DNA of 56,548 nucleotides, taken from contig JAAYGX010000042.1 of assembly GCA_012735585.1 (NCBI GenBank), positions 1 to 56,548 on the forward strand. The letters run 5' to 3'. Made by a program: the position numbers and the translations under genes. Positions 25,206-34,470 of the stretch are shown piece after piece (within the stretch, counting starts at the first letter, position 1; the number at the start of each line of letters is the position of its first letter). The notes below the pieces were generated by a model that had not been told where the DNA came from, searched no databases, and saw only the letters and a program-made list of their open reading frames with translations. This DNA is from Tissierella sp. GTDB taxonomy: Bacteria; Bacillota; Clostridia; Tissierellales; Tissierellaceae.

Positions 25206-25880
25206 ATGAAATATAAGATCCTATTGGTTGATGATGAGAAGGACATCGTAAAGCTTCTACAGGATTATTTTGAAATACAGGATTATATGGTTTACGCTGC
25301 ATATAGCGGAAAGGAAGCTTTAGACAAGTTGGAACTCAAACCAGATTTAATTCTACTAGATATCAATATGCCAGGGATGGATGGGATGGAATTATGTAAG
25401 AGGATAAGGAACTTTGTTAATTGTCCAATTGTTTTTCTAACAGCCAGAATCGAAGAACAGGATAGAATCAATGGACTTATGATCGGTGGAGATGACTATA
25501 TCATTAAACCATTTAGTTTAGATGAATTGGGAGCAAGGGTCTTAGCTCATCTTAGAAGAGAAGAGAGAAGGACGGTTAAAGAAGAGATTAAGTTCTGTGG
25601 TGGTATTGTAATTCAGTATTCCGAAAGAAGAGTGTTTGTAGCTAATGATGAAGTAAATTTAACTAAGACGGAATTTGATATTATAGAATTTCTTAGTTTA
25701 AATAAAGGACGAGTATTTAGCAAGGAGCAAATTTATGAAAGACTTTGGGGAATTGATAAAGATGGAGATAGCAACATAATAACGGAACATATTAGAAGAG
25801 TACGTTCCAAACTAGGAGCCTATTACGATGGTGTAGTCATTGAAACCGTATGGGGAGTAGGATATAAATGGATTGGATAG
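25206..25880 (+). CDS. OmpR/PhoB-family response regulator
   Basis: 224 residues. Receiver with acidic VDDE, phospho-acceptor Asp in LLDINMPGMDG (~51), Thr in FLTAR and Lys in YIIKPF, all intact, unlike the fusion protein at 17332. The C-terminal winged helix carries NLTKTEFDIIEFL and ends with ETVWGVGYKWIG. ATG 25206 is set by GAAGGGA 8 nt before it. The kinase gene overlaps its last 13 nt, and an ABC-2 exporter follows: this is the regulator of that exporter, by position. Confidence 0.93.
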   Translation: MKYKILLVDDEKDIVKLLQDYFEIQDYMVYAAYSGKEALDKLELKPDLILLDINMPGMDGMELCKRIRNFVNCPIVFLTARIEEQDRINGLMIGGDDYIIKPFSLDELGARVLAHLRREERRTVKEEIKFCGGIVIQYSERRVFVANDEVNLTKTEFDIIEFLSLNKGRVFSKEQIYERLWGIDKDGDSNIITEHIRRVRSKLGAYYDGVVIETVWGVGYKWIG

Positions 25881-27046
25881 ATATGAGAATAGAATATTTT
25901 AAAAAGAAGATAAAGTCTCTTTCTTTAAAAGAGACTTTAGGTGTTTATATTCTAATAGCCGTAGTTGCTGTGATCGTCTGTTTTATTTCCACAGTTATCA
26001 TATGTAAAAGTTGGAAAGGGCTAATATATAGTAAGTATGAAGAAGACCATGTCAATATGGGGAATCAATTATTATTTTATAGTTTTAATTTAAACTCAAA
26101 GGACAAGATCTTAATCAATGTCATCAGTTTTATACAATCCAGTTCAGTATTGGTTTACTCCATAGCTGCCATATTGATCTTATCCCATTTTTATTATAAG
26201 AATAAACTACAGGAACCATTATATTTGATTTCCCAGCAGACCAAGTACATCAGTCGTGACGATTTAAGTTTTTCATGTAGTTATGAAAGTGGAGATGAAA
26301 TGGGGGAAGTATGTAAAGCCTTTGATAAAATGAGAATAAGACTGATTGAAAATCAAAAAAACATATGGAACCTAATGGAAGAACAAAGACGGATAAATTC
26401 AGCCTTTGCCCATGATTTACGTACACCGCTCACAGTAATTAAAGGCTATAATGAGCTTCTAATCAGATATTATTCTGAAGGGAAAATCAGTAATGAAAAG
26501 TTAATTGAAATATTGAGTTTAACAAATAATCAGGTCAATCGATTGATAGACTTTTCAGAGACCATGAAGGATTTAAACTCATTTGAAGGGATATTAGCGA
26601 ATAAGACCAAGAGCAACATAAGTTCTCTAATTGAAGATATAAATGAAATCTCAAAAGGATTGTCTAGCATCCATGGAATACCAATTGACATAAAATCAAA
26701 TATTACTGAAACTGAATTCTATTTTGATGGGAAGTTAATATTACAAGTTGTTGACAATCTCTTGTCCAATGCCCTAAGATACTCAAAATCTAAGATTGAA
26801 ATATCAATAGAAGAGAGTAAAGATATGTTGTTGATATTTGTGAGAGATGATGGTAAAGGTTTTTCAATGGAAGAACTAAAAATGGCATCAAAGCCTTATT
26901 ATTCAGATGAAAATAGCAGCTCTGAACACTTTGGATTGGGTCTTACGATCTGTAAGGTGTTATGTGAAAAACATGGTGGTGGTATATATCTTTCCAATAG
27001 TATCCATGGTGGAGCTATTGTGTGTGTAGAATTTTTTATATTGTAG
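25868..27046 (+). CDS. HAMP-type sensor histidine kinase
   Basis: 392 residues. Two membrane helices (~24-46 and ~80-100) enclose only about 30 residues outside, then HAMP (~100-155), HisKA with FAHDLRTPLTVIKGY (His ~181), N box VDNLLSNALRYS, G1 DDGKGF and G2 GLGLTICKVL. The very short outside loop is typical of intramembrane-sensing kinases that work with ABC exporters of antimicrobial peptides (BceS-like logic). Translation is coupled: the ATG lies 13 nt inside the regulator gene. Confidence 0.92.
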   Translation: MDWIDMRIEYFKKKIKSLSLKETLGVYILIAVVAVIVCFISTVIICKSWKGLIYSKYEEDHVNMGNQLLFYSFNLNSKDKILINVISFIQSSSVLVYSIAAILILSHFYYKNKLQEPLYLISQQTKYISRDDLSFSCSYESGDEMGEVCKAFDKMRIRLIENQKNIWNLMEEQRRINSAFAHDLRTPLTVIKGYNELLIRYYSEGKISNEKLIEILSLTNNQVNRLIDFSETMKDLNSFEGILANKTKSNISSLIEDINEISKGLSSIHGIPIDIKSNITETEFYFDGKLILQVVDNLLSNALRYSKSKIEISIEESKDMLLIFVRDDGKGFSMEELKMASKPYYSDENSSSEHFGLGLTICKVLCEKHGGGIYLSNSIHGGAIVCVEFFIL

Positions 27047-27106
27047 ATAAAAAATAGAGATTAGCCATATATAATGACTTTAACAAAGATTGGAGAGGAG
27101 ATCATC

Positions 27107-28003
27107 ATGGATACAAAAATTATTCTGAAGGATGTAAATAAATACTATGGAAAATATCATGCCTTAAAAGAAATTAATCTAACCATAGAAAAGGGCATGT
27201 TTGGACTTTTAGGGCGAAATGGTGCAGGAAAAACTACCTTGATGAAGGTATTAGCCACATTACTACCTGCCAATAGTGGAGAGATCTATGTATATGGAAT
27301 GCCGATTACTCAAAGAGATAAAATAAGAAGTATGACCGGATATTTACCACAGGATTTTTCGATGTATGGAAATATGACCACATATGAGGCCATGGACTAT
27401 ATAGGGGTATTGTCTGGGCTTAACAGGTCTAAAAGGAAGGAAATCATTCCAGAGCTGTTGGAAAAAGTTAATCTACAGAACAATCAAAGGACAAAGGTAA
27501 AGGCAATGTCTGGTGGTATGCGTAGAAGACTAGGAATAGCACAGGCAATCTTACATGATCCAAAGGTATTGATAGTAGACGAGCCAACGGCTGGATTAGA
27601 TCCAGAAGAAAGGGTACGTTTTAGAAACCTTTTATCGGATATCGCTGAGGATCGAATTGTAATACTGTCTACCCATATTGTAGGAGATGTAGAGGCTACA
27701 TGTGAAAATATAGCAATTATGGATATGGGTTCCATAATATTTAAAGGTACAGTTTCAGAGCTACTATATATGGCAAAAGATCATATATATTCTGCAGAGA
27801 TTTCCAGAATCGAATTGGAAGATATTAAAAAACAATATATGATTACTTCTATGTTATCCCAGGGAAACCATGTGAATGTAAGATTTATAGCCAATGATGA
27901 TGCTATAGAAATACCATTTATTGGGGCAATTAAATGTGAGCCTAATGTTGAAGATGCCTATATGTATTTAATGCATAAAAAAGAGGTGAAGGACAATGTT
28001 TAA
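27107..28003 (+). CDS. ABC-2 exporter ATP-binding protein (second system)
   Basis: 298 residues. Walker A GRNGAGKTT, Q loop YLPQDFS, signature MSGGM, Walker B VLIVDEPTAGLDP, H loop STHIVGD. ATG 27107 is chosen because GGAGAGGAG lies 8 nt upstream; the longer frame from 27074 has none. Sequence is clearly paralogous to the ATPase at 21664 (same PTAGLDPEERVRFRNLL run and layout), so the two export modules arose by duplication or common descent. Overlaps the permease by 8 nt. Confidence 0.92.
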   Translation: MDTKIILKDVNKYYGKYHALKEINLTIEKGMFGLLGRNGAGKTTLMKVLATLLPANSGEIYVYGMPITQRDKIRSMTGYLPQDFSMYGNMTTYEAMDYIGVLSGLNRSKRKEIIPELLEKVNLQNNQRTKVKAMSGGMRRRLGIAQAILHDPKVLIVDEPTAGLDPEERVRFRNLLSDIAEDRIVILSTHIVGDVEATCENIAIMDMGSIIFKGTVSELLYMAKDHIYSAEISRIELEDIKKQYMITSMLSQGNHVNVRFIANDDAIEIPFIGAIKCEPNVEDAYMYLMHKKEVKDNV

Positions 28004-29261
28004 AACTTTATTTCTTAAAGAATGCAAACAAATTTTAAAAAGTATCAGTTACTATATATTTGTTGCCTCTATAGTATTATTCTTTGTTACACAAATAGGT
28101 GAATTTGATGTACTGGTCAAACCTCAAGTGGGGGGAGATAATTATGGTTTTAAATATAGTGATGATGAAGATGTAATTATGAAACAATCCTTAAAAGAAC
28201 TGATTTTGGAATTTGATCGAAATTCATTTAGTACATATCCTGTTGGCTTTTACAAGGAAGTCATACTGAATGAAACTAAGCAAGAAGAAATGGAGGATAT
28301 ATTAAATATTCTAACGGGACTTAGTATGGATGAGATCAATAAAAGATTATCCCGATATTATGATGGACAGATAAATGTAATGACAGAATATGGATATATG
28401 ATGGTCCAAGATGGAGTAGAATTAGATATTCAGGTATTAGAGTCAATTAGCTATGATGAGTATCTAGTAATTATGGATAATGTAGATAAATTAATAGGCG
28501 GAGGAAGCTCATATCATCCTAAGTCTTTAAAAAATATAGCAAGGGTTCCACGGTCCTATGAAGAAGCAATGGAGGACTATAATAGTATTTTAAAGGAAGA
28601 TCGGGTTTCCGCTGCATATGCCAGACAGTTTAGTGATTATATGGGCATTGTATTGGGAGTTTTACCTGTGTTCTTAGCTGTTACTAGAGGTTTAAGGGAC
28701 AAAAGAGCCTTGACGGCTGAGACTATATACTCCAAGAAGGCCAGTTCATGGACTATTGTTTTAACCCGATATTTTTCAACAATTCTTATGATATTAGTAC
28801 CATTATTAATTCTCAGTATTTCACCTTCATTACAATCTCTATACTTTGCAGACAGTATAGGGGTAAAGGGAGATGCCTTAGCCTTTGTAAAATATATTAT
28901 GGGATGGTTACTGCCTACTATATTATTTGCCACATCAATAGGATTTTTCTTTACAGAACTTACAGGAGGGCCTTTAGGTATATTAGTCCAAATGGCGTGG
29001 TGGATTGTAAGCGTCTTTATAGCCGGAGGAAACTTAGTGGGTTATGTGGGCTGGAGCTTGGTTCCTAGATTCAATACGGTTGGTAAATATAGTATATATG
29101 CTTCCATATATGATGAATTAGTAATCAATAGGATGGTCTATTCAATAGCGAGTATTGTTTTACTTGTTTTGACAGTATATATCTATAGCTTGAAGAGGAA
29201 AGGGGTGCTAAATATCAGTGGAAAGTTACTTCCAAATTTTAAAAGTAAATCTAAAATTTAA
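27996..29261 (+). CDS. ABC-2 permease (second system)
   Basis: 421 residues: N-terminal helix (YYIFVASIVLFFV), a ~180-residue external domain (~40-215), then six helices (GIVLGVLPVFLAV onward), with the family turn TRGLRDKRALTAETIYSKKASS after the second helix. Same fold as the permeases at 22545 and 23824. Begins 8 nt inside the ATPase gene and overlaps the next gene by 44 nt, so the operon is tightly packed. Confidence 0.82.
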   Translation: MFKTLFLKECKQILKSISYYIFVASIVLFFVTQIGEFDVLVKPQVGGDNYGFKYSDDEDVIMKQSLKELILEFDRNSFSTYPVGFYKEVILNETKQEEMEDILNILTGLSMDEINKRLSRYYDGQINVMTEYGYMMVQDGVELDIQVLESISYDEYLVIMDNVDKLIGGGSSYHPKSLKNIARVPRSYEEAMEDYNSILKEDRVSAAYARQFSDYMGIVLGVLPVFLAVTRGLRDKRALTAETIYSKKASSWTIVLTRYFSTILMILVPLLILSISPSLQSLYFADSIGVKGDALAFVKYIMGWLLPTILFATSIGFFFTELTGGPLGILVQMAWWIVSVFIAGGNLVGYVGWSLVPRFNTVGKYSIYASIYDELVINRMVYSIASIVLLVLTVYIYSLKRKGVLNISGKLLPNFKSKSKI

Positions 29262-29832
29262 TTTAATTCCGCATGTATTGATCGCTTTTTTATTGGTTTT
29301 AGCAGCTCCCTTTATAATGGGACTTGAAAACTTAAATCCAATTCAAGTTGCACAGACCTTGGAAGTTTACACCTCATTATTAGGGATTATATTAATGGTT
29401 CCACTATTTACACCTGATCAAGATCGTAATATTAGAGATTTAATAAAATCTAAGAAAGAGCCTATGATAAAAATACACCTTATGAGGATAGTAGAAGCAC
29501 TATTTTTTCTAAGTATAATCGTAAGATTATTTTTACTAAATCTAAAATATGGTCAAAGTGAATTTCCTTTTGGTAAGTATTTTTATGGAACTATGGCAAA
29601 CTGTATTTTTTTAGGTGGATTAGGAGTAATTATCTTTAGCATCATCGATCATCTAGCAGTATCCTATATGGTTCCCATACTCTATTATATTTTGAATTAT
29701 GGTTCTGGGGAAAAGCTAGGCATGTTCAATATGTTTTCCATGATGAGGGGGAGCTTTATAGAAAAAAACTATCTGTTTTCCGTAGGAGTATTATTTATTT
29801 TAGCAGCAATAGTGTATAGACACAAAAAATGA
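29218..29832 (+). CDS. Six-helix membrane protein, second permease of the exporter
   Basis: 204 residues from GTG 29218, inside the end of the permease gene (44-nt overlap); a weak AAAGGGGTG lies upstream. Five or six helices without a large external domain, and an ABC-2-like loop FTPDQDRNIRDLIKSKKEPM between helices two and three, the position where the larger permease has its Arg-Asp-rich turn. I infer a reduced partner permease. It ends the two-component/ABC operon. Confidence 0.65.
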   Translation: MESYFQILKVNLKFNLIPHVLIAFLLVLAAPFIMGLENLNPIQVAQTLEVYTSLLGIILMVPLFTPDQDRNIRDLIKSKKEPMIKIHLMRIVEALFFLSIIVRLFLLNLKYGQSEFPFGKYFYGTMANCIFLGGLGVIIFSIIDHLAVSYMVPILYYILNYGSGEKLGMFNMFSMMRGSFIEKNYLFSVGVLFILAAIVYRHKK

Positions 29833-29911
29833 ACATCGGGATTCGTAGCGACTGCTAAAAGTCTTGATTTGTCATTTCTAGGTATCTCCAATTCATACAT
29901 AGCAAGTTACA

Positions 29912-29946
29912 AAAAAGCATCTATCATAATGATAGATGCTTTTTAA
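29912..29946. terminator. Bidirectional terminator
   Basis: AAAAAGCATCTATCAT / ATGATAGATGCTTTTT forms a perfect 16-bp stem with almost no loop, with A-run and T-run flanks, between convergent genes. Works for both the ABC operon and dps. Confidence 0.88.
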
Positions 29947-29950
29947 AAAA

Positions 29951-30385
29951 TTATTTCAACATTGAGTTTAAAAACCATAGGTTTTTATCATAACCTGCTA
30001 CATGATCTTCGAATATAGCTACTGTTGTGAAGTCGCCTTCTTCGTCAGCTAGGCTTCTTATTTCTGTAGCCAAATTATTCATTAGTTCTAAGTCTGCCTT
30101 AACAATTTCTAATACTTCCTTAGTACCAAAATCCTTTACAGCTACTTCTTTTATAGTAGCAACTTTTAGGTATTCAGCCATAGTTGATAGTGGCATTTCA
30201 CCTTTCATTTTTAGTAGTTCCGCAACTTCATCAAATTTTTCGAATGCATCATCATAGATAGCTTCGGTGAACTCATGGATTTGCACAAACTCCTTACCTA
30301 CAACGTTCCAATGTAAATTGTGTAGCTTAATATTCCAGACTGCCAAGTTAGCTACATACTGATTTAATAATTCAACTTTACTCAT
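29951..30385 (-). CDS. dps: Dps-family ferritin-like protein
   Basis: 144 residues from ATG 30385 (AAGGAGG 8 nt upstream; six extra codons upstream lack a site). The inter-subunit ferroxidase residues are at H25, H37, D52 and E56, with spacing 12-15-4 identical to that of E. coli Dps (H51/H63/D78/E82). Dps forms a dodecamer that oxidises Fe(II) with hydrogen peroxide and stores the iron; it protects DNA and, in anaerobes, counters oxidative stress. The N-terminus has no Lys-rich DNA-binding tail. Single-gene unit. Confidence 0.92.
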   Translation of the reverse strand: MSKVELLNQYVANLAVWNIKLHNLHWNVVGKEFVQIHEFTEAIYDDAFEKFDEVAELLKMKGEMPLSTMAEYLKVATIKEVAVKDFGTKEVLEIVKADLELMNNLATEIRSLADEEGDFTTVAIFEDHVAGYDKNLWFLNSMLK

Positions 30386-30542
30386 TAAAAAGCCTCCTTG
30401 CAAATTATTTCTTATTTATAACTTATACTTTTCTTATACCCAAGGCAAACTAAAACAAACAAAGAGAATGAGATTTAATAATTTTAAGAATTTTTAAAGT
30501 CTTTATACTTAATAAAAAATATTTTTGAATTATTTTGAAGGT

Positions 30543-30585
30543 TTATGTCGTTTTTTGTAGGGTAACGATATCATTAATCTATAAT
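30543..30585 (+). promoter_or_regulatory. gltS promoter with near-consensus GlnL box
   Basis: TTATGT-N4-TTTTGT (30543-30558) differs in one base from the TTTTGT-N4-TTTTGT direct repeat reported for B. subtilis GlnL. A TATAAT -10 is at 30580-30585, and the -35 slot 17 bp ahead has a poor match that touches the right half of the box, as expected for an activated promoter. Confidence 0.5.
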
Positions 30586-30632
30586 AGAAAATATAAATAT
30601 TTTCAAAAATATTAAATAGGAGGAGATTATTA

Positions 30633-31823
30633 ATGACATTACAAATGGATATGGTCCAATCAATTGGTTTGGCAGTAATACTGCTACTGCTTGGTAGGAA
30701 GTTAAGGAAATCAGTTAAATTCTTTGAAACTTACTGTATTCCTGCACCTGTTATAGGAGGTTTATTATTTGCTATTATAACTCTTATACTTAGATTAACT
30801 GATGTTGTTGCATTTGAGTTCGATACAACATTGCAATCATTCTTTATGACAATGTTCTTTACATCCGTTGGATTCAACGCAAGTTTAAAGGTACTTAAAA
30901 AAGGTGGAGTTAAGGTACTAATTTTCGTAGGAGTTGCAACATTGCTTGTAGTATTACAAAATGCAGTTGCAGTTGGTTTAGCTGGAGTAGTAGATGTTCA
31001 TCCACTACTAGCACTTATGACAGGTTCTACACCTATGACTGGTGGCCATGGTACATCAGCAGCTTTTGCTCCAGATGTTGAGGCAATGGGAATAGCCGGT
31101 GCTCAAACAGTTGCCCTAGCAGCAGCAACATTTGGTCTTGTTGCAGGATCCATGATGGGTGGGCCAGTTGCTAACAGACTAATTATCAAACATGATTTAC
31201 TGAACAAGAAAAAAGCTACAGATCAAATTGATGAATCATTACTTGAAGAAACAGAGTCAATACTTGATGGTGAAAAATTTGCCATGGCCTTCTTCCAAAT
31301 CCTTATAGCAATGTTCCTTGGTACTTATGTATCAGCTCTAATTGCTTCAACAGGATTTACTATGCCAGGATACATCGGCGGAATGCTTGTAGCAGCTGTA
31401 ATGAGAAATATTTCTGACTCAGGAACTTTCAAAACTCCGCAAGAAGAAATTGGTATAGTAGGAGATGTTACACTTAACTTGTTCCTTGCAATGGCACTGA
31501 TGACATTGAAACTTTGGGAACTTATAGACCTAGCTATTCCAATGCTTATACTATTAGTAGCTCAAGCAACACTAATGTATTTATTTGCAACATATATCAC
31601 TTTCCCAATTATGGGTAAAGACTATGATGCGGCTGTTATTTCAGCAGGTCACTGTGGATTTGGTATGGGTGCTACACCTAATGGAGTTGCTAACATGGCT
31701 TCAGTTGCGCAAAAATACTCTTACTCAGCAGTAGCTTACTTTGTAGTTTCACTAGTTGGTGCACTATTCATCGACTTTACAAATGCATTCGTTATAACAA
31801 CATTTATGAACCTCTTTGGTTAA
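30633..31823 (+). CDS. gltS: Sodium/glutamate symporter
   Basis: 396 residues, the size of GltS, with ten or so membrane helices. Two inverted halves each carry the family Gly-rich re-entrant motif: LMTGSTPMTGGHGTSAAF (~130-147) and ISAGHCGFGMGATPNGVANM (~335-354). It imports L-glutamate with Na+ across the cytoplasmic membrane. AGGAGGAG sits 8 nt before ATG. The cytoplasmic loop KKKATDQIDESLLEETES separates the halves. It lies next to the GlnK/GlnL-like genes and has a candidate GlnL box; with glutaminase at 11.7 kb it supplies intracellular glutamate. Confidence 0.95.
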   Translation: MTLQMDMVQSIGLAVILLLLGRKLRKSVKFFETYCIPAPVIGGLLFAIITLILRLTDVVAFEFDTTLQSFFMTMFFTSVGFNASLKVLKKGGVKVLIFVGVATLLVVLQNAVAVGLAGVVDVHPLLALMTGSTPMTGGHGTSAAFAPDVEAMGIAGAQTVALAAATFGLVAGSMMGGPVANRLIIKHDLLNKKKATDQIDESLLEETESILDGEKFAMAFFQILIAMFLGTYVSALIASTGFTMPGYIGGMLVAAVMRNISDSGTFKTPQEEIGIVGDVTLNLFLAMALMTLKLWELIDLAIPMLILLVAQATLMYLFATYITFPIMGKDYDAAVISAGHCGFGMGATPNGVANMASVAQKYSYSAVAYFVVSLVGALFIDFTNAFVITTFMNLFG

Positions 31824-31836
31824 TAACTAAAAAATC

Positions 31837-31890
31837 AAAAAGGGTAGTACATTAGGAATTTAAAATTTCTAATGACTACCCTTTTTTATT
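31837..31890 (+). terminator. Rho-independent terminator of gltS
   Basis: A long interrupted stem: AAAAAGGGTAGT-a-CATTAG against CTAATG-a-CTACCCTTTTTT, ending in a T-run. The A-run in front means it could also work from the other strand. Confidence 0.85.
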
Positions 31891-31944
31891 TATCGTAGAT
31901 TAATTTGGCCTATAGATAGTTCTTTGAAAATTCTTAGTAGATAT

Positions 31945-31977
31945 ACTTAAAAGCCTTTAAGATTAAGGCTTTTAAGT
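31945..31977. terminator. Hairpin between convergent gltS and glnL-like genes
   Basis: Perfect 13-bp stem ACTTAAAAGCCTT / AAGGCTTTTAAGT with a 7-nt loop. Only short T content outside, so termination is plausible for the minus-strand operon but not certain. Confidence 0.5.
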
Positions 31978-32009
31978 AGTGTTTTATAGTTTTAGTCCTG
32001 ATTATTTGA

Positions 32010-32885
32010 TTAGCTTAATTTAGTAATAATCCCTTCAATAAATTTCTTTATATTGACCATACCTTTTCTATCTGAATTACCTTGTATATAGTTCATTTCT
32101 TGCTTAACCTGTGTAAACTCAAATAGCAAGGAGGAGTATTCCACAAAGGTTGGATTATAGTAATCATCAATTCCAAACTCCGCAATATTGACTAAGGATT
32201 TTTGTATAATTCGACGGACTCTTTGTTCTATGGTACTTGGATTGGTACGAATATTAGTATTGACACTTTCTTCATTGGCTATGTCAATATAAAGCTCTTG
32301 TAGTTTGTAGGGGGCATTTTTGTCTCTTCGTTTTGCTTCTAAAACTCTCAAAATTAGTTCCGTAAGATTTTTAGCCCCTGGGTCACTAATTATTCCAATA
32401 TCTGATAATATGGTTTCTATTATATCTTCTTTATTTTCTTGTGGTTTATTGCTGATTTCTGATTTAGATACATTTCCTAATGCTTCTTTGATAAGCGACA
32501 TGGATTTTTCTAACTCAATATTTTGAATGACATTTTTTATTATATTTACAACCTCAATGGCATTAATAGGTTTTTTAATAAAGAATAATACACCAGCACT
32601 GTAAGCATTAGCGACCATAGTTGGATCTTCCACCTGTGAAATCATAACGATTTTTCCTTTATAGCCCTTTTTTATAATTTCATTTACTATTTCAACACCA
32701 TCAATTGAAGGTAATAAATAATCAATCAGTACAATGTCTGGATCATAAAAAAGAATTTCATCAATTACGTGCTCGCCACTGGTAAAATTGGCTACAACTT
32801 TACCTAGATTATTTTGTTTTATAATATTTTTAAGCATGGAAACGATCCCCATATCATCATCAACTATTATAAAGGTTTTTGACAT
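32010..32885 (-). CDS. GlnL/YcbB-family response regulator
   Basis: 291 residues. Receiver (1-~120): acidic VDDD, Asp in LIDYLLPSIDG (~55), Ser in MISQ and Lys in FIKKPIN. The C-terminal half (~155-290) is the YcbB DNA-binding type: IISDPGAKNLTELILRVL, APYKLQELY, and NPSTIEQRVRRIIQKSL. In B. subtilis GlnK-GlnL senses glutamine and activates glutaminase and a glutamine transporter. Here it faces gltS, which carries a candidate site, and lies 4 nt behind the kinase gene, with AGAGGTGAT as ribosome binding site inside the kinase end. The Asp and Lys are intact, so the regulator itself looks functional even though its kinase is broken. Confidence 0.88.
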   Translation of the reverse strand: MSKTFIIVDDDMGIVSMLKNIIKQNNLGKVVANFTSGEHVIDEILFYDPDIVLIDYLLPSIDGVEIVNEIIKKGYKGKIVMISQVEDPTMVANAYSAGVLFFIKKPINAIEVVNIIKNVIQNIELEKSMSLIKEALGNVSKSEISNKPQENKEDIIETILSDIGIISDPGAKNLTELILRVLEAKRRDKNAPYKLQELYIDIANEESVNTNIRTNPSTIEQRVRRIIQKSLVNIAEFGIDDYYNPTFVEYSSLLFEFTQVKQEMNYIQGNSDRKGMVNIKKFIEGIITKLS

Positions 32886-32889
32886 AAAA

Positions 32890-34143
32890 TCACCTCTTTA
32901 ACTCTTTTATTGGTATTGTTATTATAAAAGTTGTACCTATATCAGTCTCGGAGTCAACTTCAATTGTTCCATTTAAATTTTTAATTATGTATTTCACATG
33001 GGAAAGTCCTATGCCAGTTGATTGAGTACCACTTTTTAAGTCTTATTTTGTTGTGAAACCAGGATTAAATATATATGGCTTAATTTCAGAATCTATACCT
33101 GGTCCATTGTCAATAACTTTTAATATAAGATTTCCTTTAATAGACTTAGCTTCAACATAGATTTCTCCATTATTTTGAATTGCATCTATAGCATTTGTAA
33201 TTAAGTTATTTATTATTGTAAATAAATAATAATAATTTGAAACTTGTATATTGGTATAAAATTTGATTTTAACTTCAATGTCTTTTCTTTGGTATTCAAT
33301 ATATCTATTTAGATTACTTTCTATAATAGAGCTAATTTCTTTTAAAGCCATAGTTTTCTTAAAATCGAAATTATCTACATAAGATTTAAATCCAGTGACT
33401 ACTCTGTGATAATCTTTCTTTATCTCATGAACTTCCCTAGCAACGTCTAAAGCCAAATGATTGATTTCCTGATTACCCTTCGTATTTTCATATAGGGTAT
33501 AGGCTTTACTCATTACTGCTTCTATATCAGAGGTGGACTTAGATAGGTAGAATATTTCTGCTTGGATATTGGAAATTAAAGCATTGAGCTGATTATATCT
33601 TTTTTCATGTTCATTCTTTCTTATTAATAGTTCTTTTCGCCTAAATAAATAATAAATCACATATATTATAGCACTTCTTGCAACGGCAATGATTAATATG
33701 TATCTCATTAGATTAGTATTAAGATTATTTCTAATTAAAGCTTCTATAATGTTTGAGCTTGAATCTATAATTGAGAGAAGATATATAGTTCTTGTAGGTA
33801 TTTCTTTAAATAATTTGATTTTAAAAATATAAAAAAAAGTTACATAACTCATATAATAGATAGAGGCCGGAATATTTAATTTAAATAAATCTAAAAGACT
33901 ATAGTCTCCATCAAATGAAAAGATAACAGATCTTAGCAAAAATACTGCTATTGCAGTAAATAGAGCTAAATAGAATTCATTTAGATCGTCATAAAACAAT
34001 AGTATTATACTAAGAGCTACTACTCCAACAGAGAACCGAAAGGCTCCTTGAAATGGGAAAAAGTACATCTCACCACATAATACTATTGTTATAATAGATA
34101 TTATATAAATTTTGATTTTGTTTAGAAAACCGTCTTGAGTCAT
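32890..34143 (-). pseudogene. GlnK-like sensor kinase interrupted by an in-frame TAA
   Basis: 366 residues are readable from ATG 34143: about six membrane helices (~10-165), a long dimerisation region (~175-265, phospho-His likely in REVHEIKKDYHRV), N box INNLITNAIDAI and G1 VIDNGPGI, then FNPGFTTK and a TAA (33043-33045). Past the stop the same frame continues for 50 sense codons: DLKSGTQSTGIGLSHVKYII, the missing G2 box, and on to a TGA at 32890-32892 just before the regulator gene. The gene is thus full length apart from one nonsense codon, which most likely replaces a Tyr or Phe codon (TTKY/F-D). The truncated product would lack the G2 ATP-lid part. A base-calling error or readthrough is possible. 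Confidence 0.85.
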
Positions 34144-34208
34144 TTATTCACCCTCCATGGAATATTATAACACAATATTAAATCAATTTAAATATTTTAG
34201 CCCTTGTG

Positions 34209-34236
34209 TTTACATTTCACTAAATTAGTGTATAAT
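34209..34236 (+). promoter_or_regulatory. Promoter of the trpS T-box transcript
   Basis: TTTACA (34209-34214), 16-bp spacer, TATAAT (34231-34236), just ahead of the T-box leader. Confidence 0.65.
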
Positions 34237-34254
34237 TAATATAATATTATAACT

Positions 34255-34470
34255 TGGATCAAGAAGAGTAACTATGAAAAAGATCTAAAGCGAGTCAGGG
34301 TTGGTGTGAGCCTGATGACACTTTTGTAGTGAATGGACTTGTGAGTTCATGCCTGAATACATAGGGTGTGGGACTAATCATCCTTATAAGATTAGAGTTG
34401 GCTTATGCAATTAGAGTGGTACCGCGGAAATAACCTTTCGTCTCTTTATATAGAGATGAAAGGTTTTTTT
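34255..34470 (+). ncRNA. T-box leader of trpS, Trp specifier
   Basis: The T-box core AGAGTGGTACCGCGG (34413-34427) with the UGGU bulge that reads the tRNA 3' end is followed by a terminator AACCTTTCGTCTC / GAGATGAAAGGTT and seven T (to 34470). The specifier codon is TGG at 34334-34336 in GAATGGACTT, right for tRNA-Trp. Uncharged tRNA-Trp should favour the antiterminator and switch trpS on. Between this terminator and trpS lies the structured repeat at 34471. Confidence 0.92.

Noticed and set aside
28748-29068. 106-residue plus-strand frame inside the ABC permease gene
   Set aside because: Lies wholly within the permease gene in another phase, no ribosome binding site and no recognisable pattern.
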